NCBI GenBank assembly: GCA_023150895.1 | Contig: JAKLJY010000094.1 | Span: forward strand, 1 to 33,619 | DNA: 33,619 nucleotides | Origin: Myxococcota bacterium | GTDB taxonomy: Bacteria; Myxococcota_A; Bradymonadia; UBA7976; UBA1532 | Reading direction: 5' to 3' | In this document: in pieces, positions 8,376-18,268 of the stretch | Numbering within the stretch: position 1 is the first letter of the stretch | Layout: every line of letters starts with the position of its first letter | Notes under the pieces: model-generated | What the model was told of the DNA's origin: nothing | The model's database searches: none | What the model saw: only the letters and a program-made list of their open reading frames with translations | Program-made: the position numbers and the translations under genes

Positions 8376-9178
8376 TCCGGTTGCCGGACCTCACGCTCGA
8401 TGCCGACACCACCACGGCACTGCGCGGCTACCAGCAGTCGGTGAACGCGGTGGCCGACTACCCGGGTCGAGTCGAAGCGGCGAAGTCCGAGTTCAAGAAG
8501 CGGAACACCGCCACGAACGCCACCTTTCGAGCCGTGAGAGCGAAGCTGGCCGAAATGTGTTCCGGGGCGAGACGGTGCGCCTACTGCGAAGACTCCGTCG
8601 CCGACGAGGTCGAGCACATTGCGCCGAAGAGCCTCTTCCCCGAGCTGACCTTCGACTGGTTCAACTACGTCTACGCTTGCGGCCCCTGCAATGGGCCCAA
8701 GAGCAACCGGTGGGAAGTGCTCGACCATCGGGGCGAACTCGTCGTCATCATCCGTGAGCGCGACGCCGTGCCCGAGCCGCCGCCCCCCGGAACGGCGGTG
8801 CTCGTCAACCCTCGGTCCGAACATCCGGAACGATTCCTCGAACTCGATCTCAGGGAGACGTTCTTGTTCGTCCCGACCCTCGGCCTGTCAAGGTCGGACG
8901 AGCTTCGCGCGAGGCGCACGCTCGACATCCTCGGGCTGAATCGGCGGGACTATCTGGCCGAGGCGCGCCGTGCCGCCTTCGACGACTACAACCGGCACCT
9001 CGAGGCGTATGTTCAGCGCAAAGCGGAGGCCGCCCCGACAGACGAACTCGCGCGACGCGCGAGCAGCATCGCTCGGCGACAGCATCCCACCGTCTGGCAT
9101 GAAATGCGGCGTCAGCGGGACAGATATGCCCATCTGCGGCGCCTGTTCGGTGCCGCGCCGGAGGCGTTGACCTGGTGA
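8372..9178 (+). CDS. ptuB: HNH endonuclease, PtuB-like (Septu system)
   Basis: 268 residues, starting with GTG at 8372 inside the stop of the ATPase gene. The HNH beta-beta-alpha-metal site is complete: zinc ligands C69-x2-C72 and C103-x2-C106, catalytic E81-H82 (DEVEHIAPKS), the FNY asparagine N98 and the CNGPKSNRW segment. The spacing CAYCE...EHIAPKS.FP...NYVYACGPCN is that of the small HNH proteins paired with PtuA and also found with some retrons; no reverse transcriptase or ncRNA was seen here. It is expected to be the effector nuclease, held or activated by the ATPase. The C-terminal half is helical and Arg-rich without a recognised domain. It is the last gene of the pair; a 123-base gap with an AT-rich patch follows. 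Confidence 0.8.
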   Translation: MIRLPDLTLDADTTTALRGYQQSVNAVADYPGRVEAAKSEFKKRNTATNATFRAVRAKLAEMCSGARRCAYCEDSVADEVEHIAPKSLFPELTFDWFNYVYACGPCNGPKSNRWEVLDHRGELVVIIRERDAVPEPPPPGTAVLVNPRSEHPERFLELDLRETFLFVPTLGLSRSDELRARRTLDILGLNRRDYLAEARRAAFDDYNRHLEAYVQRKAEAAPTDELARRASSIARRQHPTVWHEMRRQRDRYAHLRRLFGAAPEALTW

Positions 9179-9301
9179 CGCGTTCAAGTGGCTTCAATGG
9201 TAGAATGGCGTGATTTTTTCTCGGCATTTGTTGATTAGACGCGATTCGAGCGAATATGAAGCCGCGCACGCGCCGTTTCCCTCGGTGGAGGTCCGCCGTT
9301 C
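9179..9301 (+). promoter_or_regulatory. Intergenic spacer with likely promoter and strong RBS for the RloAB pair
   Basis: The spacer contains the most AT-rich stretch of the island (about 9197-9260), including TAGAAT at 9201-9206, a fair -10 box, although no -35 box at proper spacing was found. GGAGG at 9287-9291, ten bases before the ATG at 9302, is a clear Shine-Dalgarno sequence. The second embedded module may thus be transcribed separately from the first. Confidence 0.35.
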
Positions 9302-10639
9302 ATGCTCCTTCGGTTCAGCGTCGAGAACTTCGCCTGTTTCGCCGAGTTGGCGACGCTCAGCATGGTCGCGTCCTCGGACCGCTCGCATCCCGGGCACGTC
9401 GTGGAGGCCGAGGCGGCGGCGGGGCGTGGCCGTCGCGCGCTCCGGCTCGCGGCGCTCTATGGCGCGAACGGCCACGGCAAGACACGCTTCGTCGAGGCCG
9501 CGATGGCGCTTCAGCGGCTGGTCCTTCACGGGGTTCGGGTGGACCAGGCCCTCCGCCACACGCCGTTTCGGCTCGATTCGGCGCTGCGCGGCCAGCCGAC
9601 ACGCTTCGAGATCGTGTTTCGGCACGAGGACGCCGAGTACGAGTACGGCGTGGTCCACGACGCGCGGCGCATCCACGATGAATGGCTCTACGCCCGCGAG
9701 GGCGACGGGCGCGAGGCGGCCGTCTTCGTTCGGACGACGGCCGCCGACGGGATCACCACCGTGAAACAGGGCCGGGCGACGCCGAAGCTCAAGCGCGGCC
9801 TCTTCGGCGTGCTGGCCGCGGGCACCCGGATGAATCAGCCCTTCCTGACCGAGGGCGCCGAGCGGAACGTAGAGCTCTTCGCGGTCGTTCGGCGCTGGTT
9901 CTCGGAGGTCCTCGTGCCCATCCCCGCGACGGCGCACTACGTCGCGCTGCCGACGCACGCGCGGGACAACCCCGACTTCGGCGCGCTGCTCGGGCCGTAT
10001 CTCGGCGCGGCGGACACCGGCATCGTGGAGGTGACGACGGAGGAGCAGCCCTTCGACGTGGGGCGCCTACGCGAGCTCCCCGAGGAAGAACGACAGCGGC
10101 TCGTCGAAGCCTGCGAGCGCGGGGAAACCCTCTCCGTGGCCGACGACGAGGGCGAGACGTTCACGCTCTGCCGCGGCAAGGCCGGGGGCGTGGTGATGGT
10201 GCGGCTGAAGACGCACCGCCGGGACGAACTGGGTCAGAACGTCGAGTTCGACTTCACGGACGAGTCGGCGGGCACGCGGCGGCTCGCCAACCTCTTGCCC
10301 ATCGTCGGGCCCGGGGCCGACGGCCGCGTCTACCTGGTGGACGAAATCGACCGCAAGTTGCACCCGGTTCTGGCGCGAGAGCTCATCCGGCACTTCGGTG
10401 ACGCGCAGGCGTCGGGTCAACTCGTCTTCACGACCCACAATACACACCTGCTCGATCTGGACGTCCTTCGGCGCGACGAGATCTGGTTCACTTCGAAGGA
10501 CGCAAGAGGCCGCGCCTCGCTGGCCTCGCTGGCCGAATTCCGTGTCCGGAAGGACCTGGAGATCGAGAAGGGCTACCTGTCGGGACGCTTCGGCGCCATC
10601 CCGTTCCTCGGCAACCTGAGGGACCTCGGCTGGCGATGA
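9302..10639 (+). CDS. AAA15-family ATPase, RloA/AbiLi-like
   Basis: 445 residues, ATG at 9302 after a good RBS. The N-terminus MLLRFSVENFACF is characteristic of AAA_15/21 defence ATPases. Walker A is GANGHGKT (54-61), Walker B LVDEIDRKLHP (D347, E348), and the switch histidine is in FTTHNTHLL (H379). The segment FDFTDESAGTRRL before Walker B and the C-terminal IEKGYLSGRFGAIPFLG are typical of ATPases partnered with RloB proteins. The stop overlaps the next start by four bases (ATGA, 10636-10639). ATPase plus RloB/Toprim is the composition of the AbiL abortive-infection type, also called RloAB when seen inside restriction loci. The ATPase presumably senses infection and controls the Toprim protein; this is inferred from related systems. 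Confidence 0.8.
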   Translation: MLLRFSVENFACFAELATLSMVASSDRSHPGHVVEAEAAAGRGRRALRLAALYGANGHGKTRFVEAAMALQRLVLHGVRVDQALRHTPFRLDSALRGQPTRFEIVFRHEDAEYEYGVVHDARRIHDEWLYAREGDGREAAVFVRTTAADGITTVKQGRATPKLKRGLFGVLAAGTRMNQPFLTEGAERNVELFAVVRRWFSEVLVPIPATAHYVALPTHARDNPDFGALLGPYLGAADTGIVEVTTEEQPFDVGRLRELPEEERQRLVEACERGETLSVADDEGETFTLCRGKAGGVVMVRLKTHRRDELGQNVEFDFTDESAGTRRLANLLPIVGPGADGRVYLVDEIDRKLHPVLARELIRHFGDAQASGQLVFTTHNTHLLDLDVLRRDEIWFTSKDARGRASLASLAEFRVRKDLEIEKGYLSGRFGAIPFLGNLRDLGWR

Positions 10640-11268
10640 GCGGCCGGATCAAGCGGCCCCTCGACCGGGCAGTCAACGTTCGTGACGCGTCGCTGTTCGT
10701 GATCGCGACGGAAGGCGCCAAGACGGAGCCGGCGTATTTCGAGGCGTTCAAGTCACCTCGCGTGCGCATCGAGGTTCTGCCGACGAGCGAGGACAACCGG
10801 TCGGCACCGAAACACGTCGTCGAGCGTCTGCGGGCGTTCAAGAAGAAGTTTCAGCTCGGCGCCGGCGACGAACTCTGGGCGGTCATCGACTTCGACCGCT
10901 GGGGCGAGGTCCAGATCAGTGAAATCGCCGCCGAAGCGGCGGCCGGTGCCTTTGCGCTGGCGGTCAGCCGACCCTGCTTCGAGTTCTGGCTTTGGCTGCA
11001 CGTGGACGACTGGACGCTTGCCGAGCGGGCCACCGCGGATTCACTCGAGTCGGCGTTGCGAACGAGGCTCGGCACCTGGCAGAAGGCACGACCCGACGTC
11101 GCCCGGTTCATGGACGGGGTCGAGGACGCGATTCGCCGTGCGGCCGCCCTGGACGCACCGGGGACGGATCGCTGGCCCCAGACCGCCGGCTCGCACGTCT
11201 ACAAGCTCGCCCGAGCGCTGCGACGCCGCGCCCCCGGCGGGCTGATCGCCCCTCAAACCGCAACGTAA
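10636..11268 (+). CDS. RloB-family Toprim-like protein, AbiLii-like effector
   Basis: 210 residues, coupled to the preceding ATPase by an ATGA overlap. The Toprim-type signature is visible: [18 protein letters not shown] (E26, K29, E31), then VIDFDRW (D85, D87) and the RloB-typical [12 protein letters not shown] (113-121). These acidic residues would bind the metal of a nuclease. Length and motifs fit PF13707-type RloB proteins. The gene ends in TAA at 11266-11268 and its last 16 bases overlap the 3' end of the helicase gene on the other strand. The partner gene and fold are clear; the enzymatic activity (RNA or DNA cleavage) is not established by the sequence. Confidence 0.78.
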   Translation: MSGRIKRPLDRAVNVRDASLFVIATEGAKTEPAYFEAFKSPRVRIEVLPTSEDNRSAPKHVVERLRAFKKKFQLGAGDELWAVIDFDRWGEVQISEIAAEAAAGAFALAVSRPCFEFWLWLHVDDWTLAERATADSLESALRTRLGTWQKARPDVARFMDGVEDAIRRAAALDAPGTDRWPQTAGSHVYKLARALRRRAPGGLIAPQTAT

Positions 11269-14200
11269 GCGGCCGCCAGGACCTCCACCCGCAGGTCCTG
11301 CCAGGTCTGCGTCGTCAGGCTCGCGATCAGGTCGGGTTGCGCCGGCTCGGTCGGCGCCGGAGGCGTCTCGTCCGCCACGTCCGCGAACAGCGCCGCCCAG
11401 AGTTCGTCGAACGATTCATGCCAGAACGCCCGCGGATTCGCCGCGATGCGGCTGAGGTGCAGTTCGGCCGCGCTCTCGTCGAGGTCGGACCGCAAAAGCC
11501 GCCAGACGTTGTGCGGGGCGAGGAGGCCGGCCGGACCGACCAATGTCCTGATGCGTTGTCCGCGGGGCATCCTTCGCAGGTCCGACTCCAGTATGCCCTG
11601 CGCGTAGATGGCCTTTTCGGCGTTCCGGGCGGCGATCTTCAGCCGCTCGCCGGCGTCGCGGGGTCCACTGGTCTTCAGCGCGCGGTCCCGGTCCAGGCGG
11701 ACGGCCTCGTTGTGTGCGGCGAGTGTGCACTTGCGCGCGGCCTGCACCGCCCGATCGAGGTGCAACAGCATCGATCTCCAGGTACGCGGTGGCACGTCGG
11801 GCGCGACGGATGGCGCGCAGGCGCCGAGCAGTCCGGAGACGACCGCGTCGAGATCGGGGCCGAGCGCGCCCGCCTTCGCCTCGTCGAACGCGATCGGCAG
11901 CGCGACGTGGGCCGTCAGGCCGACGGTCTCGGAGAACGGCCGACCGTTCGCACCGATGGGCACGAGCCGCAGGGTGAGCAGCCACTGCGCCGACGGGCCG
12001 TCGCCCGAGCCGATCTGTCCGCACGCCAGCGCCGCGCCGGGCGTCGAACTCCGGGTCACCGCCCCAGGATGCGCCGCGCGCCACTCCGAGAGCAGTCGGA
12101 GCCCGTCCATCTCCGAGCCGCTCGTCTCGCTGGTGCCTTCCACGCGCTCACGCTCCTCCACGAGCGCGCGCTGACGACTGCCGAGCACGTGGGCGGCCCG
12201 CTCGCGGCGCTCCGTTTCCGAACGCGCTTGCCGTGTCTCCTCGATGAGCTCCTTGAGCAGGAGCTCGTCGAAGTGCGTGTCCCGCATCGCGCCCTTCGTC
12301 TTCTCCTTCAGGCGCTCGCGCAGATTCACCTCGGACTCGACGGCCGCCGTGCTCCAGCAGTAGTGGATGTCCACGACCTTCCGATCGCCCACCGCCTCGA
12401 CGCGGCCGCCCCCGCGCCGATCGATGCGGCCGATACGCTGCTCGAGGATCATGGGGTTCCACGGCAGATCGAGGTGGATGAGGGCCGTCGAGTCCTGCAG
12501 GTTCTGGCCGACACTGATCGCCTCGGAGCCGACGAGAATGTCGATCTCGCCGCCGACGCGATGCCGTGAGATGCCGTCCACATCCCGCTGCGCCTTGGGC
12601 GCGAACGCGGCCAGCAAATCATCGCGCGCAACGAGCTGCGCCCGGGGCCCGGGCGGGCTCGTGAGCAGACGATGACGTCGGTCGACCCCGACGAGGCCCA
12701 AGGAGAACGTCCACTCCGTGTCCGACAGATCGTCGGCACGATGACTACCGGGGTGATGGACCCAGGCTTCGCCGCCGCCGAGCGCCAGGCCGATGCGCGC
12801 GTCGCGAAAGCGGTCGACCAGGCGTAGAAAGACGCGCAGTGCGGTGTCTGCGTACGCCGCGACCAGCACGGGTTTGTGCCCCCTGTGGTAGTGCTGCTTC
12901 GCCGCTTCGAGCAGGACCTGCAGCTTCGGGTCCGAGCGATCCAGATCCGCAGACAGATGGCCGCGCAACTCGGTCAAGATGGCCACATCACTGGCGATCT
13001 CGCCGTCGATCAGGTGCCGGACGGCCGCCTTGATCTCGGCGGGCGTGACGCGGTCGAGCAGTCCCTTCAGATTCTGCCGGCGCAGCTCCTCGGCCGACGT
13101 CGGTTGCGCCCGAAGGCGGAAGCCCGGTTCGTCCAACGCCTCGGCGTCCGCGTCCGGCTCGGCGTCGCCCGTGTCCTCGGACTCGACTGCGTCCGCTGCG
13201 TCCGCTGCGACCGCCGCCAGCGGATCAATCCGGAGGTAGACCTCGTTGAGCCAATGTTCCAGCGCCGACTTCGGGTCCGACGACCCCTGGATCTCCGTCA
13301 GGGTCGTCTCGAAGGCCGTGAGTCGGGTGGCAATCCGCGCCAGAGAAATGGCCAGCGCATAGATGGAACTCTCTGCGCGCTTGTAGAGCTGCAAAACGAA
13401 TGAACCGTGCAGGTTCGAGGCAGGCGGGGCTTCGACCTTGTCCCCTGCGACCTCGGACAGCGCCCGCTGCATGGCCGCAAAAGGTTCGCGGTAGGGAATC
13501 CGAACGCCGGCGAGGGCTCGGTCCAAGGCCACGAAGAACGCATCGTGTGCCTCTGATGGGGGGGTGGTCTCTGCAAAGGGCTCGCCGCGCTCGGGGAAGT
13601 CGGGGGCCCCACCGTACCGTCTCTGTACCGAATTGCGCGTGCGCTGCACGAACGCGGCGCCGAAGAGCTGATCGTAACGTGACTGATCGAGTTCCACGAA
13701 CGCCCGCGCCCCCTTGGCGCCAGCGCCATTGAACAGATCCAGATGGGTGGCGAGCGGGGCCACGTCGAGCGCCGGAAAGTGGGGGCGGAGCCGACGGTCG
13801 TCCGCCCAGGCGAGCGCGAGGTAACTGAAGATGTCTTCGCGGCTGTTGTTCCACGGTGTCGCACTGATGAGCAACACCATCGCCGTCGGGTGGTCGCGCA
13901 GCCACGCGCGCAGGTGCCGCCAGAGTTTGTTGCCGCGGTTGCGCAGCACCTCGTGCGCCTCGTCCACGAGCAGCAGTTGATAGCCCGCGAGCGTCTCCAC
14001 CGCCCGGGCGTCGGTCTCTCGCTCCAGCTTGTGTCGGTTGAGGCAGGCCAGCGGCTCGGTCATCCCGATGCGGTGCGCGTCCGAGCGCCACTGATGGAAC
14101 AGCTTGCGAGGTGCGATCACGGCCCAGCGAGGTCGACCGGCCGCAGGCCCGAGCACACCAGCTCGGTCGAGAAGCCACGCCGTGCCCAGAGCCGTGATGG

Positions 14201-15515
14201 TCTTGCCGAGGCCCACCGAGTCGGCCAGGAAGCCGAGACGCGTGCCGCGCAGGCGGTAGGCGAGGTTCTGCACGCCAGCGACCTGCTCTGGGCTGGGATC
14301 GAGCATTCGAGGCACATCCGGGAACGGGGCAACATCGATCGGCCGTATCTGCTCCACTCGCCGGCCGTAAAGCTGCGCGAGCAGCGTCAGGTAGGCCTCT
14401 GGCGGGGCCAGGCGGCGGTCATGACCGGCGGTCCAGACGTCTTTCAGCCCCTGCGTCTCAAACACCGGCTCCGGCTCGGGCCGCCACTTTTCGACGACCT
14501 CCAGCAGCGCCGGCTGTGGCTCGTCGGCCTCTGCCCAGCGAGCCTCGAACCAGTCCATCAAGCGCTTCACCATCTCCGGCGTCTGCAGGCTGACGTTCAA
14601 CTCCAGATTCCCACCGGAGTGAAGCCCGCCACCCGAGAGATTCGAACTGCCCACGCTGGCGTGCCCCACGTGGGGCAATCCGTGTTTGTTCAGCTTGTCC
14701 CACCCCACGAAGAGCTTCGCATGAAGGAACGTGTCGGCATACACGCGAACCTTCAGGCGCCCCGCCGCCAGCGCCTCCCGACACACGTCGGCGAGGTCAT
14801 GGTCGCGGGCCGCGTCGACCGCCGCCTGGATCTGGCCCGTGAGTTGCCCGGTGAGCAGTGTGGCCGATGCGCGGTCCGTCTGTCCGCTGAAGAGCAGGTG
14901 AATCTCGAGTTCGGGGTGCCGGGCCAGAAGGCGCAACAGACGATACAGGCCTCGTTGATACAGGTAGCCCGTCGCCAGGCGCAGATGCCGCAGGGGGGTG
15001 TCTTCGTCGTCGAGGAACTGCGAGACGAAGTCGTCCAGCAGCCCCGCCATACTCAGCGTGGGATCCGAGTTGTCGGCGATTGCATGGTGGTCCTGCAGAA
15101 CGATCCGGGGGAGCGGCACGAGGTACAGCGCGCCCGCGTCCGAGGCCATCGGGTGCACGCGTTCGTCTGCGGAGATGCGGTAACCCGGCAGGAGGTCATA
15201 CGCTCTTCGCAACGCGTCCAGTGCAGGCTCGTCCAGGCCTTCGATCCAGACGGCCGGCGCGGTGGCTGCCGGGGTGTCGTCTTTGCCCGGGGTGACCAAT
15301 GCCGCCTCGCGGAGCCTCGCATCCGGGTGTCTCTGCGCAAGTTCGGCAAGGGTCAGCTGCGTCCCGGCATGCGTGGTGAGCGGCAGAACGGCCGCGGGCA
15401 GCGAGCAGGTGTCGTGGGGTGGAATGAAGAGGGGCCGCGCGGACGAGCGCCGCACCGGGCGCAAGGAAAAGCGGGCAGTCGGGCGCGTCGTCGGACCGAT
15501 GTGGAGTTCGTGCAT
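11253..15515 (-). CDS. PLD-nuclease/SNF2 helicase fusion, Hma/DISARM-like
   Basis: 1420 residues from ATG at 15515-15513. The N-terminal third is a phospholipase-D-like domain: HAKLFVG near residue 265 and [11 protein letters not shown] near 293 form an H-x-K...GS-N (HKD-type) half site. The SNF2-type helicase core follows: Walker A DSVGLGKT near 430-437, DEAH box LLLVDEAHE near 516-521, motif [12 protein letters not shown], and in the second RecA domain [11 protein letters not shown] with motif [13 protein letters not shown] near 1020-1028. A ~380-residue C-terminal region is unassigned, and an Asp/Glu/Ala-rich linker lies between the lobes. PLD plus SNF2 in one chain is the design of the Hma-class helicase and of a fused DrmC-DrmD. 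It presumably translocates on and destroys unmodified DNA, with the methylase at 3017-6964 protecting self. It lies 90 bases behind the MoxR gene on the same strand, so readthrough from that operon is possible. Confidence 0.85.
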   Translation of the reverse strand: MHELHIGPTTRPTARFSLRPVRRSSARPLFIPPHDTCSLPAAVLPLTTHAGTQLTLAELAQRHPDARLREAALVTPGKDDTPAATAPAVWIEGLDEPALDALRRAYDLLPGYRISADERVHPMASDAGALYLVPLPRIVLQDHHAIADNSDPTLSMAGLLDDFVSQFLDDEDTPLRHLRLATGYLYQRGLYRLLRLLARHPELEIHLLFSGQTDRASATLLTGQLTGQIQAAVDAARDHDLADVCREALAAGRLKVRVYADTFLHAKLFVGWDKLNKHGLPHVGHASVGSSNLSGGGLHSGGNLELNVSLQTPEMVKRLMDWFEARWAEADEPQPALLEVVEKWRPEPEPVFETQGLKDVWTAGHDRRLAPPEAYLTLLAQLYGRRVEQIRPIDVAPFPDVPRMLDPSPEQVAGVQNLAYRLRGTRLGFLADSVGLGKTITALGTAWLLDRAGVLGPAAGRPRWAVIAPRKLFHQWRSDAHRIGMTEPLACLNRHKLERETDARAVETLAGYQLLLVDEAHEVLRNRGNKLWRHLRAWLRDHPTAMVLLISATPWNNSREDIFSYLALAWADDRRLRPHFPALDVAPLATHLDLFNGAGAKGARAFVELDQSRYDQLFGAAFVQRTRNSVQRRYGGAPDFPERGEPFAETTPPSEAHDAFFVALDRALAGVRIPYREPFAAMQRALSEVAGDKVEAPPASNLHGSFVLQLYKRAESSIYALAISLARIATRLTAFETTLTEIQGSSDPKSALEHWLNEVYLRIDPLAAVAADAADAVESEDTGDAEPDADAEALDEPGFRLRAQPTSAEELRRQNLKGLLDRVTPAEIKAAVRHLIDGEIASDVAILTELRGHLSADLDRSDPKLQVLLEAAKQHYHRGHKPVLVAAYADTALRVFLRLVDRFRDARIGLALGGGEAWVHHPGSHRADDLSDTEWTFSLGLVGVDRRHRLLTSPPGPRAQLVARDDLLAAFAPKAQRDVDGISRHRVGGEIDILVGSEAISVGQNLQDSTALIHLDLPWNPMILEQRIGRIDRRGGGRVEAVGDRKVVDIHYCWSTAAVESEVNLRERLKEKTKGAMRDTHFDELLLKELIEETRQARSETERRERAAHVLGSRQRALVEERERVEGTSETSGSEMDGLRLLSEWRAAHPGAVTRSSTPGAALACGQIGSGDGPSAQWLLTLRLVPIGANGRPFSETVGLTAHVALPIAFDEAKAGALGPDLDAVVSGLLGACAPSVAPDVPPRTWRSMLLHLDRAVQAARKCTLAAHNEAVRLDRDRALKTSGPRDAGERLKIAARNAEKAIYAQGILESDLRRMPRGQRIRTLVGPAGLLAPHNVWRLLRSDLDESAAELHLSRIAANPRAFWHESFDELWAALFADVADETPPAPTEPAQPDLIASLTTQTWQDLRVEVLAAAYVAV

Positions 15516-15564
15516 GCGGCCGCGGATTCTCGCACGACTTCGGAACCGCCGCGAGGTCGGCCGA

Positions 15565-15583
15565 GGGGGCGTTTCGGGCCCCC
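15565..15583 (-). terminator. GC hairpin between MoxR gene and helicase gene
   Basis: GGGGGC (15565-15570) and GCCCCC (15578-15583) form a perfect 6-bp stem with a 7-base loop in the 90-base gap after moxR. There is no T-tract, so it could be a weak or factor-dependent terminator, or only chance in a GC-rich gap. No convincing promoter for the helicase gene was found in the same gap. Confidence 0.3.
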
Positions 15584-15605
15584 CACCGCCCGGCCCCCCC
15601 GGAAC

Positions 15606-16613
<1,008 letters not shown>

Positions 16614-16624
16614 CGGATGTCCTG

Positions 16625-18268
16625 TCACCTGAGCATGGATTGGAGAATCGTGAGCGCCTGGCGGGAACGGGCGGCGGCCTCGGCCTGCCCGGCGGCGGTG
16701 TAGAGCTCGGCGAGGGCCTCGTGCACCCGGGGATGGAACGGGTTGATGCCGAGGGCGTCCTCGAAGCTGGCGATGGCCTCGGCGCGCCGCTCGAGCTTCA
16801 GGAAGGCCTCGCCGAGGTGCAAGAACGTGGTCAGGAACGTCGGGTAGTACCCCTTCACCCGCTCCAGGGCGCCGGGCACGTCCGACGGGCGGCCCGTGGC
16901 AAGCAGCGAGGCCGCGGTGCCGTTCTGGACGAGGGGGTTGCCGTCGCCCCCGAGGGCGGTGGCCTTGGCATACTCCTTCAGCGCGGCGACGTGGCGGCTG
17001 CGGGCGCGCAACAACTCACCCAAGTGCGCGAAGTCTTTGACTTTCTTGTCCTTGATGGTGTCGATGCCGTGGTCCGTCGCACCGATGTCTTCCCCGCTGT
17101 CGGCGTCGCTCTGTCCGGGTCGCTTGAACTTCAGGGACGTCTGCACGAGCCCGGGGTGCTGTTTGAAGCCCCGCTTGCGCATCTCGGCCTTCCACGTCTT
17201 CCAGAGGCCGTCGAGGTCGTAGCCGTAGGTCTTGTCCAGGGCCGCGTCGAGGGCCATGCCGGCGCGCAGGCGGTCGAGCAGGGCGTTGAGCGCGGTGAAG
17301 CCCTTCTTGCGCCACAGCATGTCGATGACCATGTGCACCTGCGCGAAGGCGAGCGCGGCGGCCTCCTGGCTGGGCAGTTTGGCCATCGAGGGGTGCATCT
17401 GTTGAAACGTGACCAGCTTGTCGGCGGCCAGCGAGCGCGCGAGAAGATCCTCCTGCGGGGGGTCGAGGGGCACGCCGGGCTCCGCCCGCCAGCGGGCCTC
17501 CAGGAACTTGGCGATGCCCTCGTGCAGCCAGATGGGCACGGTGTCCGCGGACTTCTTGGTGACGTAGTAGTGCACGAACTCGTGGCTGACGGTGTCTTGC
17601 CAGCCATAGCCGCGCACGAGGCCGCGCGGCGAGGTGAACATGAGCTTGTTGTACTTGCACAGCGCGATGGTGCCCGAGGTCTCGATGTCCTTCTCCGTCA
17701 GGGGGCTGACCATCGAGAGGTACTTGATGTCCGGGTAGATCTCGACGAGCACCTGCCCCGTGGTGCGATATTCGAAGTCGCGGGCCATCGCGTCGTCCTG
17801 CCCGCGCAGGACCTCGACGAGCCAGGGGATGAGCAGCTTGTCCGGCCCCTTCGTGCGGATGAGGAACCGCCCGTCGGGGGTGACGTACTCGTCGAAACCG
17901 CGCAGGGCCTCGGCGTTCTTCGCGATCTCGTCGCGCGAACGCCGGTAGACGGGGGCCTCGCCCTCGGGGATGCGGGCGAGCACGGCGTCCATGACCTTCA
18001 AGGCCTCGTCGTACTTGCCCTCGTAGAACAGCACGCGCCCGAGGACGTACTGCAGCCCCGGATCGCCGGGCTCCGTCTTCAGGAGCGCATCGAGTTCGGC
18101 GCGGGCCTCGACGACCTGCCAGCCCTCGACGAGGTCGACGAGCCGCGTGACCGTCTCGCCGTCGACGGCGTGCGCGGGGCGAATCGGCGCGGCGACGAGC
18201 AGCGCAACGAACAGCGCCATGGCCAGGCAGAGTGCGGCGCGGGCGCCATGGACCAAGGGGGTGCGCAT
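16625..18268 (-). CDS. Secreted peptidase-MA-like zinc metalloprotease with TPR repeats
   Basis: 547 residues from ATG at 18268-18266, which overlaps the upstream TGA by one base (TGATG); the longer open frame beyond it is a shadow of the DUF4175 gene. A signal peptide (MRTPLVHGARAALCLAMAL...AHA) ends near residue 35. A short TPR segment follows (GDPGLQYVLGRVLFYEGKYDEAL), then the gluzincin-type site: HEFVHYY near residue 228 supplies HExxH, and WLHEGIAKFLEARW about 20 residues on supplies the third ligand region. The C-terminus has TPR-like units (FLTTFLHLGEAFLKLERRAEAIASFEDAL) ending at residue 547. It probably acts in the periplasm. Its place between the DUF4175 and MoxR genes suggests a role in envelope processing by that operon, but substrates are unknown. 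Confidence 0.85.
   Translation of the reverse strand: MRTPLVHGARAALCLAMALFVALLVAAPIRPAHAVDGETVTRLVDLVEGWQVVEARAELDALLKTEPGDPGLQYVLGRVLFYEGKYDEALKVMDAVLARIPEGEAPVYRRSRDEIAKNAEALRGFDEYVTPDGRFLIRTKGPDKLLIPWLVEVLRGQDDAMARDFEYRTTGQVLVEIYPDIKYLSMVSPLTEKDIETSGTIALCKYNKLMFTSPRGLVRGYGWQDTVSHEFVHYYVTKKSADTVPIWLHEGIAKFLEARWRAEPGVPLDPPQEDLLARSLAADKLVTFQQMHPSMAKLPSQEAAALAFAQVHMVIDMLWRKKGFTALNALLDRLRAGMALDAALDKTYGYDLDGLWKTWKAEMRKRGFKQHPGLVQTSLKFKRPGQSDADSGEDIGATDHGIDTIKDKKVKDFAHLGELLRARSRHVAALKEYAKATALGGDGNPLVQNGTAASLLATGRPSDVPGALERVKGYYPTFLTTFLHLGEAFLKLERRAEAIASFEDALGINPFHPRVHEALAELYTAAGQAEAAARSRQALTILQSMLR

Noticed and set aside
7068-9178. Retron explanation for the ATPase/HNH pair
   Set aside because: Some retrons carry this pair, but no reverse transcriptase or msr/msd-like RNA was seen nearby.
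9302-11268. PARIS-type (AriA/AriB) assignment for the ATPase/Toprim pair
   Set aside because: The effector matches RloB ([10 protein letters not shown]...[10 protein letters not shown]) rather than the DUF4435 protein of PARIS.
3017-15515. Complete DISARM or BREX system
   Set aside because: No DrmA/DrmB (DUF1998), PglZ, BrxC or BrxL-like protein was found, only methylase and PLD-SNF2 helicase with the embedded modules.
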